DNA of 64,000 bases, taken from positions 688,546 to 752,545 of the forward strand of contig NZ_RBWE01000001.1 in the NCBI RefSeq assembly GCF_003627965.1, given 5' to 3'. Both the position numbers and the translations under genes were made by a program. The DNA is from Desulfofundulus salinus. GTDB taxonomy: Bacteria; Bacillota; Desulfotomaculia; Desulfotomaculales; Desulfovirgulaceae. This document shows positions 1 to 8,817 of the stretch, in pieces. Each line of letters begins with the position of its first letter. The first letter of the stretch is position 1. The notes under the pieces are model-generated. The model was not told where the DNA came from and searched no databases. It saw nothing but the letters and a program-made list of their open reading frames with translations.

Positions 1-27
1 AACACTACTTCGCAATCTATCGCTGCC

Positions 28-1596
28 ATGAATATAGAAGAGCTGCAAAGCCGCTGTCTACAGCTGGAAGAGCAGTGCAGATGGTTGGAACAACAGAATG
101 CCGAGCTGACCGCTAAACTGAATTGGTTTATGGAGCAGCTTCGCTTGAGCAAACACCGGCAATTCGGTGTTTCCAGCGAACGGACCGCTTCTGGCTACCA
201 GCAGCTTTCGCTTTTTAATGAAGCGGAAGTGGAAGCCCAGCCGGATTTGCCCGAACCGGCTGTCGAAACCATCACCTACCAGCGCCGCAAACAGCGTGGC
301 CGCCGGGAGATGGTGCTCGATAACCTGCCGGTGGAAACGGTTGAGTACCGCCTGCCGGAAGAAGAGCGGGTCTGTTCGTGCTGCGGTGGTCCTTTACATG
401 AAATGAGCACCGAAGTACGACAGGAACTGCAGATCATCCCGGCCCAGGTAAAAGTGGTCAAGCATGTACGTTACGTTTATTCCTGCCGCCATTGCGAGCG
501 CAACGAGCTAACCACCCCCATTGTCACCGCTCCCATGCCGGCTCCTGTACTTCCCGGAAGTATGGTTTCTCCCTCGCTTATGGCTTACATCATGAACCAG
601 AAATACGGGGAAGGTCTGCCGCTGTACCGCCAGGAGCAGCAGTTTGCCCACCTGGGGGTGGAGCTGTCCCGGCAGACGCTTGCCAACTGGGTGCTGCACG
701 GAGCGAATAACTGGTTGACCCTGATCTACGATCGCCTGCATGAACACCTGCTTAAGCGGGATATTCTGCATGCCGATGAGACAACCCTGCAGGTCCTCCG
801 CGAGCCGGGCCGGGCTGCTGAAACCCAATCGTACCTCTGGCTCTACCGCACCGGGCGGGACGGTCCTCCCATTATTCTCTACGACTACCAGACCACCCGG
901 GCCAGCAAGCACCCCCGCCGGTTCCTGGCAGGTTTTAAAGGCTACTTGCACGTTGACGGCTACGCCGGCTACAACGAACTGCCGGATGTCACCCTGGTGG
1001 GCTGCTGGGCCCATGCCCGGCGCAAGTTTGATGAAGCGTTAAAGGCCCTGCCGGAAGATAAACGCAATAAAGCAGTGGCCGCCCGGGTGGGGCTGGAATT
1101 TTGTAACCAACTTTTTGCCATTGAGCGCGACTTGAAAGATGCAACGCCCCAGGAGCGTTATCAAGCCCGCCAGGTGCGCAGCCGCCCCGTGCTGGATGCC
1201 TTTTGGGCATGGCTTAAAACCCAGAAAACACAGGTACTGCCCAAAAGTTCCTTTGGTCAGGCAGTTAACTATTGCCTGAGCCAGTGGGATAAACTCATTG
1301 CCTTTTTGCAGGATGGACGCCTGGAACTGGATAACAACCGGAGTGAGCGGTCGATCAAACCCTTTGTCATTGGCCGCAAGAACTGGTTGTTTGCCAATAC
1401 TCCGCGGGGTGCCCGGGCCAGCGCTATTACTTACAGCATCATAGAAACGGCAAAGGAGAATGGGTTGAATCCTTTCCAGTACCTCAGCTATCTTTTTGAA
1501 AAACTTCCCAACCTGGACCCTAAAGACAGTAACGCCCTGGATCAGTTACTCCCCTGGTCCGATTCGCTGCCCCCTGTGTGCAGGGTTAATAAATAA
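28..1596 (+). CDS. tnpC: IS66 family transposase (TnpC type)
   Basis: A 522-residue DDE transposase that cuts and joins the ends of the IS66 element. The N-terminus is a leucine-rich coiled coil (about residues 1-50). A zinc-finger-like segment follows (CSCCGG near residue 116 and CRHCE near 152). The catalytic core shows HADETTLQ (first Asp, near residue 247), HVDGYAGY (second Asp) and [12 protein letters not shown] (Glu) near residue 430. Length is normal for IS66 TnpC and the frame is open, so the copy may be active. It is the only transposase in the window. The family call is secure. Confidence 0.93.
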   Translation: MNIEELQSRCLQLEEQCRWLEQQNAELTAKLNWFMEQLRLSKHRQFGVSSERTASGYQQLSLFNEAEVEAQPDLPEPAVETITYQRRKQRGRREMVLDNLPVETVEYRLPEEERVCSCCGGPLHEMSTEVRQELQIIPAQVKVVKHVRYVYSCRHCERNELTTPIVTAPMPAPVLPGSMVSPSLMAYIMNQKYGEGLPLYRQEQQFAHLGVELSRQTLANWVLHGANNWLTLIYDRLHEHLLKRDILHADETTLQVLREPGRAAETQSYLWLYRTGRDGPPIILYDYQTTRASKHPRRFLAGFKGYLHVDGYAGYNELPDVTLVGCWAHARRKFDEALKALPEDKRNKAVAARVGLEFCNQLFAIERDLKDATPQERYQARQVRSRPVLDAFWAWLKTQKTQVLPKSSFGQAVNYCLSQWDKLIAFLQDGRLELDNNRSERSIKPFVIGRKNWLFANTPRGARASAITYSIIETAKENGLNPFQYLSYLFEKLPNLDPKDSNALDQLLPWSDSLPPVCRVNK

Positions 1597-1608
1597 GCCA
1601 GATTATGT

Positions 1609-1640
1609 CCCCACCTGATTGCAAGGTGGGGTTTATTTTA
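1609..1640 (+). terminator. Intrinsic terminator-like hairpin at IS66 end
   Basis: CCCCACC (1609-1615) pairs with GGTGGGG (1625-1631), followed by TTTATTTTA. It lies 12 nt after the transposase stop and inside the element. It probably ends transposase transcription and would also limit read-through from the element into urtD. Confidence 0.65.
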
Positions 1641-1647
1641 CGCTTAC

Positions 1648-1689
1648 GTTATACAAATGCGAAGCCATGCTGAATTTTCTAAGAAATAA
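1648..1689 (+). pseudogene. Possible last codons of a disrupted urtC
   Basis: Directly after the IS66 end an open frame of 13 codons runs to a TAA at 1687-1689, six bases before the first ATG of urtD. Urea importer operons have the order urtABCDE with tight spacing. This tail is therefore where the end of urtC would be expected if IS66 had inserted into urtC. The peptide is too short to identify by sequence, so this is inference from position only. Confidence 0.22.
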
Positions 1690-1700
1690 GGTGGATGTCT

Positions 1701-2459
1701 ATGGCTGGAACAGTCATATATGTGGAAAACCTAACCGTGACTTTCAATGGGTTCAAGGCCATTGATAAAATGAACTTTTGTATGAATTATGGCGAGCTTC
1801 GGTTTTTGGTTGGACCGAACGGGGCTGGCAAAACAACGCTCCTGGACGTAATATGTGGAAGGTTAAAGCCAACAAGTGGACGCGTGATTTTTAAAGAGGA
1901 TATTGATATTGCAAAGAAGCAGGAACATGAATTGGTCCTGCTTGGCATTGGTAGGAAGTTTCAAACGCCATCGGTTTTTACGGATCTAACAGTTTTTGAA
2001 AATCTGGACCTGGCCTTGCGTCGGAAAAAAGGGATTTTACCCGCTTTATTCCACAAAAATACTGCAGCAGAAAAGGAAAGGATAATGTCAATCCTGGAAA
2101 GTGTGTGGCTGGTCGAAAAGATGCACTTAAAAGCTGGCATGTTGTCCCATGGTGAAAAACAGCGTCTTGAAATTGGGATGTTGCTGGTTCAAGAGCCAGA
2201 GCTATTATTGCTTGATGAGCCTGTAGCAGGATTAACGAAGGATGAAAGGCAAAAGATGGGTGAACTTCTTCAGACTATATCTAGGGAATGTTCCGTTTTG
2301 GTGGTAGAACACGATATGGGATTCATACGGCAGTTCGCACGGCGGATAACTGTAATGCACGAAGGCAAAGTACTAAGTGAGGGGAATATCACCAAAGTGC
2401 AAAGCGATCCCAAAGTAGTCGAAGTGTATTTGGGACGGGGTGGTGATAAACCATGTTAA
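1701..2459 (+). CDS. urtD: Urea ABC transporter ATP-binding protein UrtD
   Basis: ATPase of a branched-chain amino acid/urea type ABC importer; together with UrtE it would power the UrtBC permease. The sequence shows Walker A GPNGAGKTT (near residue 40), a signature region LSHGEKQRLEIG, Walker B LLLLDEPVAGL and the switch histidine in VVEHDMGF. The short C-terminal helix resembles LivG/UrtD. AAGGTGG at 1688-1694 touches an ATG at 1695 and is six bases from the ATG at 1701, so I prefer 1701. It overlaps urtE and precedes urease, which supports the urea assignment. No urtA, B or C is present upstream; an IS66 end is there instead. Confidence 0.85.
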   Translation: MAGTVIYVENLTVTFNGFKAIDKMNFCMNYGELRFLVGPNGAGKTTLLDVICGRLKPTSGRVIFKEDIDIAKKQEHELVLLGIGRKFQTPSVFTDLTVFENLDLALRRKKGILPALFHKNTAAEKERIMSILESVWLVEKMHLKAGMLSHGEKQRLEIGMLLVQEPELLLLDEPVAGLTKDERQKMGELLQTISRECSVLVVEHDMGFIRQFARRITVMHEGKVLSEGNITKVQSDPKVVEVYLGRGGDKPC

Positions 2460-3139
2460 ATGTAGAACGATTAACCGTTTCATATGGCGAAAGTATCGTT
2501 TTAAAAGATATCCAGCTACAAGTTCCTGACGGTGCCATTGTTGCTCTTATAGGTCGTAATGGTGTGGGTAAGACCACTTTACTAAAAAGTATTATGGGCT
2601 TGCTTCATATCAAAGAAGGCAAAGTTATTTTAGCTGGTGAAGATATTACTACTTACTCGACGGATGAAAGAGCCAGGCGTGGTATTGGTTATGTTCCGCA
2701 GGGGAGAGATATTTTTCCATACTTAACGGTTTACGAAAACCTTGTGGTTGGACTCGATAAGCGGCAGAGTTTTATGTTAGAAGAAGTTTTAAATCTTTTC
2801 CCGATGTTAAAAGGATTATTATCGCGCATGGGGGGGAATCTTAGTGGCGGACAACAGCAGCAACTGGCAATTGCTAGGGCCCTGGTTAGAGAACCGAGGG
2901 TTTTGCTTTTTGATGAACCGACAGAAGGTATTCAACCGTCTGTAGTAATAGAAATTGAGAGGGTAATCAAATCGATAAACAAAGAAAAAGGGGTATCCGT
3001 TCTGCTGGTGGAACAATATTTAGATTTTGCCTTAAGAATCGCAGATTATTTATATGTTATGGAAAAGGGACAAATTGTTTTGCAGGGGGAGACAAGAGAG
3101 ATAAAATCACAAAGTTTAAAGGAGTACTTGGTGATCTAG
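2453..3139 (+). CDS. urtE: Urea ABC transporter ATP-binding protein UrtE
   Basis: The second ATPase of the urea importer, LivF-like, 228 residues. Visible motifs are Walker A GRNGVGKTTL, signature LSGGQQQQLAIARAL, Walker B VLLFDEPTEGIQ (the TEGIQP wording is typical of UrtE) and the H-loop position, here VLLVEQYLDF with Gln instead of His as usual in LivF/UrtE proteins. It starts seven bases before the end of urtD and is followed 44 bases later by ureA, so one transcript is likely. Without the permease and binding protein nearby, function depends on genes elsewhere. Confidence 0.86.
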   Translation: MLNVERLTVSYGESIVLKDIQLQVPDGAIVALIGRNGVGKTTLLKSIMGLLHIKEGKVILAGEDITTYSTDERARRGIGYVPQGRDIFPYLTVYENLVVGLDKRQSFMLEEVLNLFPMLKGLLSRMGGNLSGGQQQQLAIARALVREPRVLLFDEPTEGIQPSVVIEIERVIKSINKEKGVSVLLVEQYLDFALRIADYLYVMEKGQIVLQGETREIKSQSLKEYLVI

Positions 3140-3183
3140 GTGTATAGTCTACCATATTTAGTAAAAAAGGGAGGGAGTCTTAA

Positions 3184-3486
3184 ATGCATTTAACCCCGCG
3201 GGAGCAGGAAATGCTGCTTATTTTCCTGGCGGGTGAGCTGGCCAGAAAAAGGAAGGCCCGTGGATTGAAGCTCAATTATCCTGAGGCTGTTGCTCTCATC
3301 AGTGCAGAAATCCTGGAGGGGGCCAGGGACGGTAAAACGGTGTCCGAATTAATGCGGCTTGGTGCTCAGGTACTCAAAAAGGATGATGTTTTACCGGGGG
3401 TAGCAGAAATGATTGATGAGGTTCAAGTAGAAGCGACATTTTCAGACGGCACTAAGCTTGTTACTGTCCACAATCCTATAAGGTAG
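3184..3486 (+). CDS. ureA: Urease subunit gamma
   Basis: Small structural subunit (100 residues) of the nickel enzyme that splits urea to ammonia and carbamate in the cytoplasm. The full-length gamma fold is visible: N-terminal [18 protein letters not shown], the [11 protein letters not shown] segment and the end [13 protein letters not shown]-like (here [14 protein letters not shown]). A GGGAGGGAG ribosome site precedes the ATG. First gene of ureABCEFGD; nine bases separate it from ureB. The segment is AT-rich compared with the downstream nif genes. Confidence 0.96.
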   Translation: MHLTPREQEMLLIFLAGELARKRKARGLKLNYPEAVALISAEILEGARDGKTVSELMRLGAQVLKKDDVLPGVAEMIDEVQVEATFSDGTKLVTVHNPIR

Positions 3487-3495
3487 GGGTCAAAT

Positions 3496-3891
3496 ATGAA
3501 ACCAGGCGAGTATGTTTTGTCCGATACTCCTATTATTTGCAATAACGGGCGCTATACAATTACTATCACGGTCGCTAATACCGGTGATCGACCGGTACAG
3601 GTCGGCTCTCATTTTCATTTTTTTGAAGTAAACCGGGCATTGAGATTTGACCGGGGTAAGGCCTTTGGGATGAGGCTGAACATACCGGCAGGTACGGCAG
3701 TACGCTTCGAGCCGGGAGAGGAGAAAGAGGTTACCCTAGTGGCTCTAGCGGGTTTCAGGACTATTTACGGTCTGAACAAACTGACCGAGGGAACGGTTAG
3801 CGAAGAAAGGCGTAAAATTCAATGCTTAGAAAAGGCCGAGCAACTTGGTTACTATCGGGAGGTTACGGAAAATGGTATTGAGATTAAGTAG
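3496..3891 (+). CDS. ureB: Urease subunit beta
   Basis: Beta subunit of urease, 131 residues, a beta-barrel protein. The family start is clear ([10 protein letters not shown]), as are [48 protein letters not shown] and [13 protein letters not shown]. It overlaps the start of ureC by 20 bases, which suggests coupled translation and fits equal subunit amounts. Separate gamma, beta and alpha genes are the common bacterial arrangement. Confidence 0.96.
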   Translation: MKPGEYVLSDTPIICNNGRYTITITVANTGDRPVQVGSHFHFFEVNRALRFDRGKAFGMRLNIPAGTAVRFEPGEEKEVTLVALAGFRTIYGLNKLTEGTVSEERRKIQCLEKAEQLGYYREVTENGIEIK

Positions 3892-5590
3892 AAAAGAATA
3901 CGCCGATATGTTCGGTCCGACCGTTGGCGATAAAGTTCGGCTGGCCGATACAGATTTGTTTATTGAGGTTGAAAAAGATCTCACGGTGTATGGAGATGAG
4001 TGTAAATTCGGTGGTGGGAAAGTAATCCGCGACGGTATGGGTCAGTCACCAAGGTTGACGAGAGCTGCCGGTGCGTTAGATCTGGTTATTACAAATGCCT
4101 TGATCGTTGACTACTGGGGCATTATAAAGGCAGATATTGGTATTAGGGACGGTTTAATTGTCGGTATCGGAAAAGCCGGTAATCCAGATCTAATGGAAGG
4201 GGTTGACCCTAATTTAGTCATCGGAGCCAGTACTGAAGTTATCGCCGGGGAAGGTTTAATTGTTACGCCTGGTGGGGTGGATACTCATATTCACTTTATT
4301 TGTCCACAGCAGGTAGAGGCTGCGCTTTGTGCTGGAATAACAACGATGATCGGTGGGGGAACCGGTCCAACTACTGGTACCAACGCCACCACCTGTACTC
4401 CTGGCCCATGGAATCTATACCGTATGCTGGAGGCGGCGGAGGCATATCCAGTAAACATGGGTTTTCTGGGAAAAGGAAACGCTTCTTTTCCTGAGCCATT
4501 AGTAGAGCAGGTAAAGGCAGGTGCGATGGGATTTAAACTTCACGAAGACTGGGGTACAACACCCGCCGCAATTGATTGTTGTCTAAGGGTAGCTGACGAA
4601 TATGATGTGCAGGTGGCCATCCACACCGATACATTGAATGAGGCCGGGTTTGTAGAAGATACTATTGCGGCAATTAACGGCCGTACTATTCACACCTACC
4701 ATACTGAAGGAGCAGGCGGGGGGCACGCGCCGGACATTATTAAAGTTGCTTCCTATCCAAATGTACTTCCTTCTTCAACTAATCCCACGATGCCATATAC
4801 GATTAACACTATGGAAGAGCACCTAGATATGCTTATGGTGTGCCATCATCTGGATAGCAAGGTGCCCGAGGATGTAGCATTTGCTGAGTCGCGGATTCGA
4901 CCCGAGACGATTGCTGCAGAAGATGTATTGCATGATATGGGCGTCCTAAGTATGATGAGTTCTGATTCACAAGCCATGGGTAGAGTGGGGGAAGTAATAA
5001 TACGAACCTGGCAAACAGCAGACAAAATGAAGAAACAACGAGGACGTTTACCGCAAGAAGTGGGCGATAATGACAACTTTCGGGTAAAGCGTTATGTAGC
5101 CAAATATACTATAAACCCAGCTTTGACACATGGTATCGCCAAATATGTAGGCTCGATAGAGGTGGGTAAGCTAGCGGATCTGGTATTATGGAAACCCAAA
5201 TTTTTTGGGGTCAAACCAGAGTTGGTGGTTAAAGGAGGTATGATTGTCATGGCACAAATGGGAGATGCCAACGCGTCAATCCCCACACCACAGCCTGTTT
5301 TAGGCAGGTTAATGTTTGGTGGATACGGACGGGCAAAGTATAGCACTTGCTTGACCTTTGTTTCGAAATATGCCTTTGAAAGTGGAATTTCGGAAAAGCT
5401 TCGGCTTCAAAAGAAAGTCGCACCAGTAGGAAGCTGCCGTACCCTGACAAAGAAGCAGATGGTTCATAATGATACTACACCGGTGATTGAAGTAGATCCC
5501 GAAACGTATGAAGTAAGGGTAGATGGCGAATTAATCACCTGCGAGCCTGCAAGGGAACTGCCGCTAGCTCAGCGATATTTCCTGTTTTAG
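3872..5590 (+). CDS. ureC: Urease subunit alpha
   Basis: Catalytic subunit, 573 residues with the start chosen here. GGGAGG lies nine bases upstream of the ATG at 3872 and the protein then begins [17 protein letters not shown] as in other UreC; an upstream in-frame ATG would add a foreign nine-residue extension. All nickel-centre residues are present: HIH (His139, His141), the carbamylated lysine in GFKLHED (Lys222), His251, His277 and Asp365 in MSSDSQAM. The mobile-flap VCHHLD (Cys324, His325) is also present. The enzyme therefore looks fully functional once nickel is loaded by UreDEFG. Confidence 0.97.
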   Translation: MVLRLSRKEYADMFGPTVGDKVRLADTDLFIEVEKDLTVYGDECKFGGGKVIRDGMGQSPRLTRAAGALDLVITNALIVDYWGIIKADIGIRDGLIVGIGKAGNPDLMEGVDPNLVIGASTEVIAGEGLIVTPGGVDTHIHFICPQQVEAALCAGITTMIGGGTGPTTGTNATTCTPGPWNLYRMLEAAEAYPVNMGFLGKGNASFPEPLVEQVKAGAMGFKLHEDWGTTPAAIDCCLRVADEYDVQVAIHTDTLNEAGFVEDTIAAINGRTIHTYHTEGAGGGHAPDIIKVASYPNVLPSSTNPTMPYTINTMEEHLDMLMVCHHLDSKVPEDVAFAESRIRPETIAAEDVLHDMGVLSMMSSDSQAMGRVGEVIIRTWQTADKMKKQRGRLPQEVGDNDNFRVKRYVAKYTINPALTHGIAKYVGSIEVGKLADLVLWKPKFFGVKPELVVKGGMIVMAQMGDANASIPTPQPVLGRLMFGGYGRAKYSTCLTFVSKYAFESGISEKLRLQKKVAPVGSCRTLTKKQMVHNDTTPVIEVDPETYEVRVDGELITCEPARELPLAQRYFLF

Positions 5591-5612
5591 TGGTCTTAAG
5601 GGGTGGTGGTGT

Positions 5613-6056
5613 GTGATTGTTAGCAAGATAGTGGGTAATATAAAAAACTTCCCTTGTGCCAATCGCCGGGTCGAGAGACTCTATTTATCTTGGGATGAAC
5701 TCGGGAAGAGAATAATCCGCAAAACCACGGATACAGGTACGGATATAGCTCTGGTGCTGTCTGAGACAGGGAGTCTGCATGAAGGGGATATTATTTATGT
5801 GGACGAGGAAAAACTCATCCTCGTGGAATTAAGACCTCTTGACGCCATTGTAGTTAGACCCAAAGATCTTTTTGAAATGGGACGTCTCTGTTATGTCCTT
5901 GGAAACCGCCATTTGCCTATCTTTATCGAGGGTGAGGATGTTATCACTCCCTATGATTCTGCAACCTGGGACTTTTTGTGCCGAAATGGGTTCGATATAG
6001 AAAGATGCGAGCGGGGGATATCCCATGCCTGTCGGTTATCAGGGCACCATCACTGA
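5613..6056 (+). CDS. ureE: Urease accessory protein UreE (nickel carrier)
   Basis: Nickel-binding metallochaperone, 147 residues, that delivers nickel to the UreG/UreF/UreD complex. It starts with GTG after a GGGGTGGTGG stretch. The N-terminal RXXRLYLSWDELGKR-like part and the central YVDEEKLILVELRPLDAI and LCYVLGNRHLPIFIE segments are family hallmarks; the conserved metal-binding His is in GNRHLP. The tail ends in GHHH, a short version of the His-rich UreE tail, so nickel storage capacity is probably modest. Overlaps ureF by 32 bases. Confidence 0.93.
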   Translation: MIVSKIVGNIKNFPCANRRVERLYLSWDELGKRIIRKTTDTGTDIALVLSETGSLHEGDIIYVDEEKLILVELRPLDAIVVRPKDLFEMGRLCYVLGNRHLPIFIEGEDVITPYDSATWDFLCRNGFDIERCERGISHACRLSGHHH

Positions 6057-6735
6057 TTCGGCATTTCTCAGCGCTTTACAAGTTGCGGACTCTCTTTTTC
6101 CTATTGGAAGCTTTAGCCACTCTTACGGTTTGGAGACTTTTGTCCAGGAAGGTGTGATTACTTCAGCTGCGTCCTTGAGAGACTTTATGTTAACATATAT
6201 TTATGTATTAGCTCATACAGATTGCCTTGGTGTTTTTTTAACCCAAAAGTATGCTCTTGTCCGTGATTTTGATTCAATTGTTCATTTAGACCAGCTTATG
6301 ACTGCTTTAAAGAACAGTTACGAAATTAGAGAAGCCAGTACGAGGATAGGTAGGGCGATGTTAAATATTGCTCAACAACTTTGGGTTTCTCCTTTACTTG
6401 AAAAGTATTCTGTGGAAGTAAGTAAGGGTGTTGCGCACTGTAACCATGCTGTTGTTTTCGGCTTGATCATGCAAATCATTGGATTACCCCCTCTGCAGGC
6501 CAACCTGGTTTTTCTTTACAATACTGCCGCTAGCATGGTCAATGCAGCCATAAAACTAGTCCCACTTGGACAGAGGGAGGGCCAGAGCGTTCTTTTTTCT
6601 CTTCACCCACTAATTATTGAAACTGCCAATAAGGTGCTTGAGCTTGAAGAAAGGGACTTAGGAGCGTTTGCGCCGGCTCTTGAGATAAGGTGCATGGCAC
6701 ACGAAAGGCTTTATACACGTTTATTTATGTCATAA
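6025..6735 (+). CDS. ureF: Urease accessory protein UreF
   Basis: Helical accessory protein, 236 residues, which bridges UreG and UreD and gates GTP hydrolysis during nickel insertion. The family segment [26 protein letters not shown] lies at about residues 15-40. [19 protein letters not shown] and the C-terminal [17 protein letters not shown] complete the usual pattern. It starts inside the end of ureE and is followed 26 bases later by ureG. Confidence 0.94.
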   Translation: MPVGYQGTITDSAFLSALQVADSLFPIGSFSHSYGLETFVQEGVITSAASLRDFMLTYIYVLAHTDCLGVFLTQKYALVRDFDSIVHLDQLMTALKNSYEIREASTRIGRAMLNIAQQLWVSPLLEKYSVEVSKGVAHCNHAVVFGLIMQIIGLPPLQANLVFLYNTAASMVNAAIKLVPLGQREGQSVLFSLHPLIIETANKVLELEERDLGAFAPALEIRCMAHERLYTRLFMS

Positions 6736-6761
6736 AAGTAGTATCGGTGGGGGGTAGTAAA

Positions 6762-7373
6762 ATGAAACCAGTTAGAATAGGTATAGGTGGACCTGTAGGC
6801 TCCGGTAAAACCCTTTTAATTGAAAAAATTACACGCCAACTGGTAAATGATTATAGTATGGCGGTGGTAACTAATGATATTTATACCAAAGAGGATGCCG
6901 AGTTCTTAATCAGAAATGGTGTTCTTCCCGCGGATCGTGTTGTGGGAGTAGAAACGGGAGGATGTCCACATACAGCCATTCGTGAGGATGCTTCAATGAA
7001 CCTGGAAGCTATTGATGCGTTAGCAAAAAAGTTCCCAGACCTTGATCTGATCTTCGTAGAAAGTGCGGGTGATAACCTGGCTGCTTCCTTTAGTCCCGAA
7101 CTTGTTGATTTCAGTATCTATGTTATAGATGTTGCGGCTGGAGACAAAATCCCTCGAAAAGGAGGGCCGGGAATAACTAGGTCAGATTTGCTGGTGATTA
7201 ATAAGATTGATTTGGCTCACTTTGTGGGAGCTAGCTTGGAAGTAATGGAACGGGATGCACGTAAGATGAGGGGAGACCGGCCTTTTGTTTTTACAAATTT
7301 AGTTAATGAGACTGGGTTGGAGAAGGTCGTTGCCTGGATAAGAAAAAATGCTCTTCTTGAGGATCTACGATGA
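6762..7373 (+). CDS. ureG: Urease accessory GTPase UreG
   Basis: SIMIBI-class GTPase, 203 residues, that drives nickel insertion into urease. Motifs: P-loop GGPVGSGKT near residue 9, the metal-binding CPH in [27 protein letters not shown], and the guanine-specificity NKID near residue 145. I place the start at the ATG following GGTGGGGGGT, because it gives the canonical [13 protein letters not shown] start; an upstream ATG would overlap ureF and add 24 unrelated residues. Overlaps ureD by four bases. Confidence 0.96.
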   Translation: MKPVRIGIGGPVGSGKTLLIEKITRQLVNDYSMAVVTNDIYTKEDAEFLIRNGVLPADRVVGVETGGCPHTAIREDASMNLEAIDALAKKFPDLDLIFVESAGDNLAASFSPELVDFSIYVIDVAAGDKIPRKGGPGITRSDLLVINKIDLAHFVGASLEVMERDARKMRGDRPFVFTNLVNETGLEKVVAWIRKNALLEDLR

Positions 7374-8230
7374 AAAAGGAGATACTTACCACAATCTCAA
7401 GTCCATTGCATATTGGGAAGCAAGGGCATCTTTATATCAAATTATCTCATAAAGAAGGCTTCACCTATATCGATGATAGCTATTGCGTCGCACCGCTAAA
7501 AATTGCCAAGCCCTTTTATTTGGATTCTAGTGGAGAAGTATTTCTTTACATCATGAACCCGACCGGTGGGATGGTACAGGGAGATCGCTATCGCATGGAT
7601 GTAGTTTTGGAGCCAGGCGCGCAAGCATTTCTCACTTCACAGGCTGCTACAAAAATATATCGTATGGAATATGATTATGCTGCTGCAACTGATTGTTTTA
7701 AGGTTAAGGAAGGAGCTTTATTAGAATATTTTCCTGACCCGGTTATACCGTTTGCGGGCTCTCGTTTTGTTGGTGAAACAGAAATAATAATTGATAGGGG
7801 TGGTAGCGCTTTTATTGGTGAAATATTGTTTCCCGGTCGTTTGAAAAGAGGTGAGATGTTTCAATATGATTTCTACAGCAGGAGAACAAGGGTTTTTTAC
7901 CAAGGGGAGCTAGTTTACTATGATTTTTTTGACTTGCGGCCAAAGGATAAAAAAGTTGACGTATTAGGCATGTTTGAGGGTTACACCTATTATGGACAGC
8001 TTACCATTTTTTCGAGTGCGGTAACCAGGGAACTCAGCGATCTCCTGCATTTTGCCTTACAAGATACTTCAGGCTTAACTGGTAGTGCCTCCTTGACTCA
8101 GAAGTATGGTGTTATTGTTCGCATTCTTGGCTCAAATAGTATACAGTTAACCAGTGCTTTAACCAAGTGTTGGGATATATCGCATAAATTTCTGTTAGGT
8201 CGACCTGCTCCTAAAATAAGGAAGTATTAA
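7370..8230 (+). CDS. ureD: Urease accessory protein UreD (UreH)
   Basis: Scaffold protein, 286 residues, that binds apo-urease and forms a tunnel for nickel. Visible family features are [29 protein letters not shown] (the conserved TSQAATK), [17 protein letters not shown] and [10 protein letters not shown]. It overlaps ureG by ATGA and closes the operon. After it the AT-rich segment ends; the following leader and amtB are more GC-rich, which suggests that urt/ure has a different history from the nif island. Confidence 0.94.
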   Translation: MKKEILTTISSPLHIGKQGHLYIKLSHKEGFTYIDDSYCVAPLKIAKPFYLDSSGEVFLYIMNPTGGMVQGDRYRMDVVLEPGAQAFLTSQAATKIYRMEYDYAAATDCFKVKEGALLEYFPDPVIPFAGSRFVGETEIIIDRGGSAFIGEILFPGRLKRGEMFQYDFYSRRTRVFYQGELVYYDFFDLRPKDKKVDVLGMFEGYTYYGQLTIFSSAVTRELSDLLHFALQDTSGLTGSASLTQKYGVIVRILGSNSIQLTSALTKCWDISHKFLLGRPAPKIRKY

Positions 8231-8270
8231 GATAAAAATTTCCTTATCTGGCCCTGTGCTACGGCAATAT

Positions 8271-8295
8271 ATACGGGCCCCAGCGGGACCCGTAT
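8271..8295 (+). other. GC-rich hairpin between ureD and the amtB promoter
   Basis: ATACGGG (8271-8277) pairs with CCCGTAT (8289-8295) with an inner CCC/GGG extension and a bulged A. There is no T-run, so it is not a classical terminator. The rest of 8231-8402 shows no gene I can support. Confidence 0.4.
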
Positions 8296-8402
8296 GGTGA
8301 GGCTGAGGGTGGCCATCTTCGTGCAGAAGATGCTTGAGGGTGAAGCACCCACAATTTACGTTGATAGGGAAGGGGCTAGGTCTATGAACTTTAAAAAAGG
8401 TG

Positions 8403-8431
8403 TTGACAACAAATTCTCCCTGACTTATAAT
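8403..8431 (+). promoter_or_regulatory. Consensus sigma-A promoter of the amtB-glnB leader
   Basis: TTGACA at 8403-8408 and TATAAT at 8426-8431 are separated by exactly 17 bases, a perfect housekeeping promoter. Predicted RNA start is around 8438, immediately before the first ANTAR-type hairpin. A maximal promoter followed by terminators fits control by antitermination rather than by initiation. Confidence 0.88.
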
Positions 8432-8443
8432 CTGAACAGAGGC

Positions 8444-8510
8444 AGATACAGGGGAGTATCTAAGGAGGCAAGGGCGCCTTCTAAGGGAGGGTTCCGTTAG
8501 GAGGCGTTTT
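8444..8510 (+). promoter_or_regulatory. ANTAR-target dual hairpin overlapping terminator 1 (amtB leader)
   Basis: Hairpin P1 is AGATAC (8444-8449), loop AGGGGA (8450-8455), GTATCT (8456-8461). Hairpin P2 is AGGAGGC (8463-8469), loop AAGGGC (8470-8475), GCCTTCT (8476-8482). Both hexaloops have A at position 1 and G at position 4, the known recognition features of ANTAR antiterminator proteins (EutV, NasR, AmiR class). The 3' arm of P2 is also the 5' arm of a terminator, CGCCTTCTAA (8475-8484) with TTAGGAGGCG (8497-8506) and TTTT. P2 and terminator are thus mutually exclusive, as in the established mechanism. Confidence 0.85.
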
Positions 8511-8526
8511 ATCCCGTACAAACGGT

Positions 8527-8594
8527 ATATCCAATGGTGGAGATCAAGCAAAGGCGCTTTTTCAGAAGGTGTTTCTTCTGAAGGGCGCCTTTTT
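8527..8594 (+). promoter_or_regulatory. Second ANTAR-type module with terminator 2 (amtB leader)
   Basis: A P1-like hairpin has loop AATGGT (8533-8538) on a CC/GG stem extended with one A-G mismatch. A P2-like hairpin is AAGC (8546-8549), loop AAAGGC (8550-8555), GCTT (8556-8559). Both loops again have A1 and G4. P2 overlaps the 5' arm of a long terminator: 8552-8568 pairs with 8575-8590 with one bulge, followed by a T-run to 8594. Stems are weaker than in module 1 but the layout is the same. Confidence 0.72.
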
Positions 8595-8600
8595 ATCATA

Positions 8601-8666
8601 CCAGCGTGGGCTCAAAGCAAGGGTGCTTTAAAGGGAGCAATGTTGTTCCGCTAAAGCACCCTTTTT
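8601..8666 (+). promoter_or_regulatory. Third ANTAR-type module with terminator 3 (amtB leader)
   Basis: P2-like hairpin AAAGC (8614-8618), loop AAGGGT (8619-8624), GCTTT (8625-8629), with A1 and G4 in the loop. Its 3' arm is part of the terminator GGGTGCTTTA (8621-8630) / TAAAGCACCC (8652-8661), followed by TTTTT (8662-8666). The candidate P1 (loop AGCGTG, 8603-8608) has only a two-pair stem, so the dual-hairpin form is uncertain here. 8667-8802 before the amtB ribosome site shows no gene. Confidence 0.62.
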
Positions 8667-8817
8667 ACGTTTGCAGGAAACGTCCGGCCGGTGAATTGGC
8701 GCCGTTCACCCCGGGCGATAAGATACAGGTCATCTTCAGCCGTTATAGCAGGGTCAGGAGACTGCAGCGGCTGGAGGTGCAGAAACCAGGGTAGGTTTGG
8801 ATAGGAGGTTGGTGTAA

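Larger units (their letters stand above)
1..1647 (+). mobile_element. IS66-family insertion sequence, partial (left part outside window)
   Basis: The window opens inside an IS66-type element. It contains the large transposase and, after it, a hairpin and a short end CGCTTAC at 1641-1647. CGCTTAC is the complement of the GTAAGCG that typically starts IS66 ends, so I place the right boundary at about 1647. The small accessory genes (tnpA, tnpB) and the left end would lie upstream of the window. The element abuts the urtD ribosome site, so its insertion separates urtDE from anything upstream. The exact end and target duplication cannot be confirmed without the left end. Confidence 0.7.

Noticed and set aside
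8294-8500. Small ORF in the amtB leader
   Set aside because: It runs through the sigma-A promoter and ANTAR hairpins and has no ribosome site or recognisable product.
8601-8610. P1 hairpin of the third amtB leader module
   Set aside because: The loop AGCGTG has A1 and G4 but only two base pairs close it, so I do not count it as a firm hairpin.
8606-8794. Second small ORF in the amtB leader
   Set aside because: It covers terminator 3 and shows no protein-like features.
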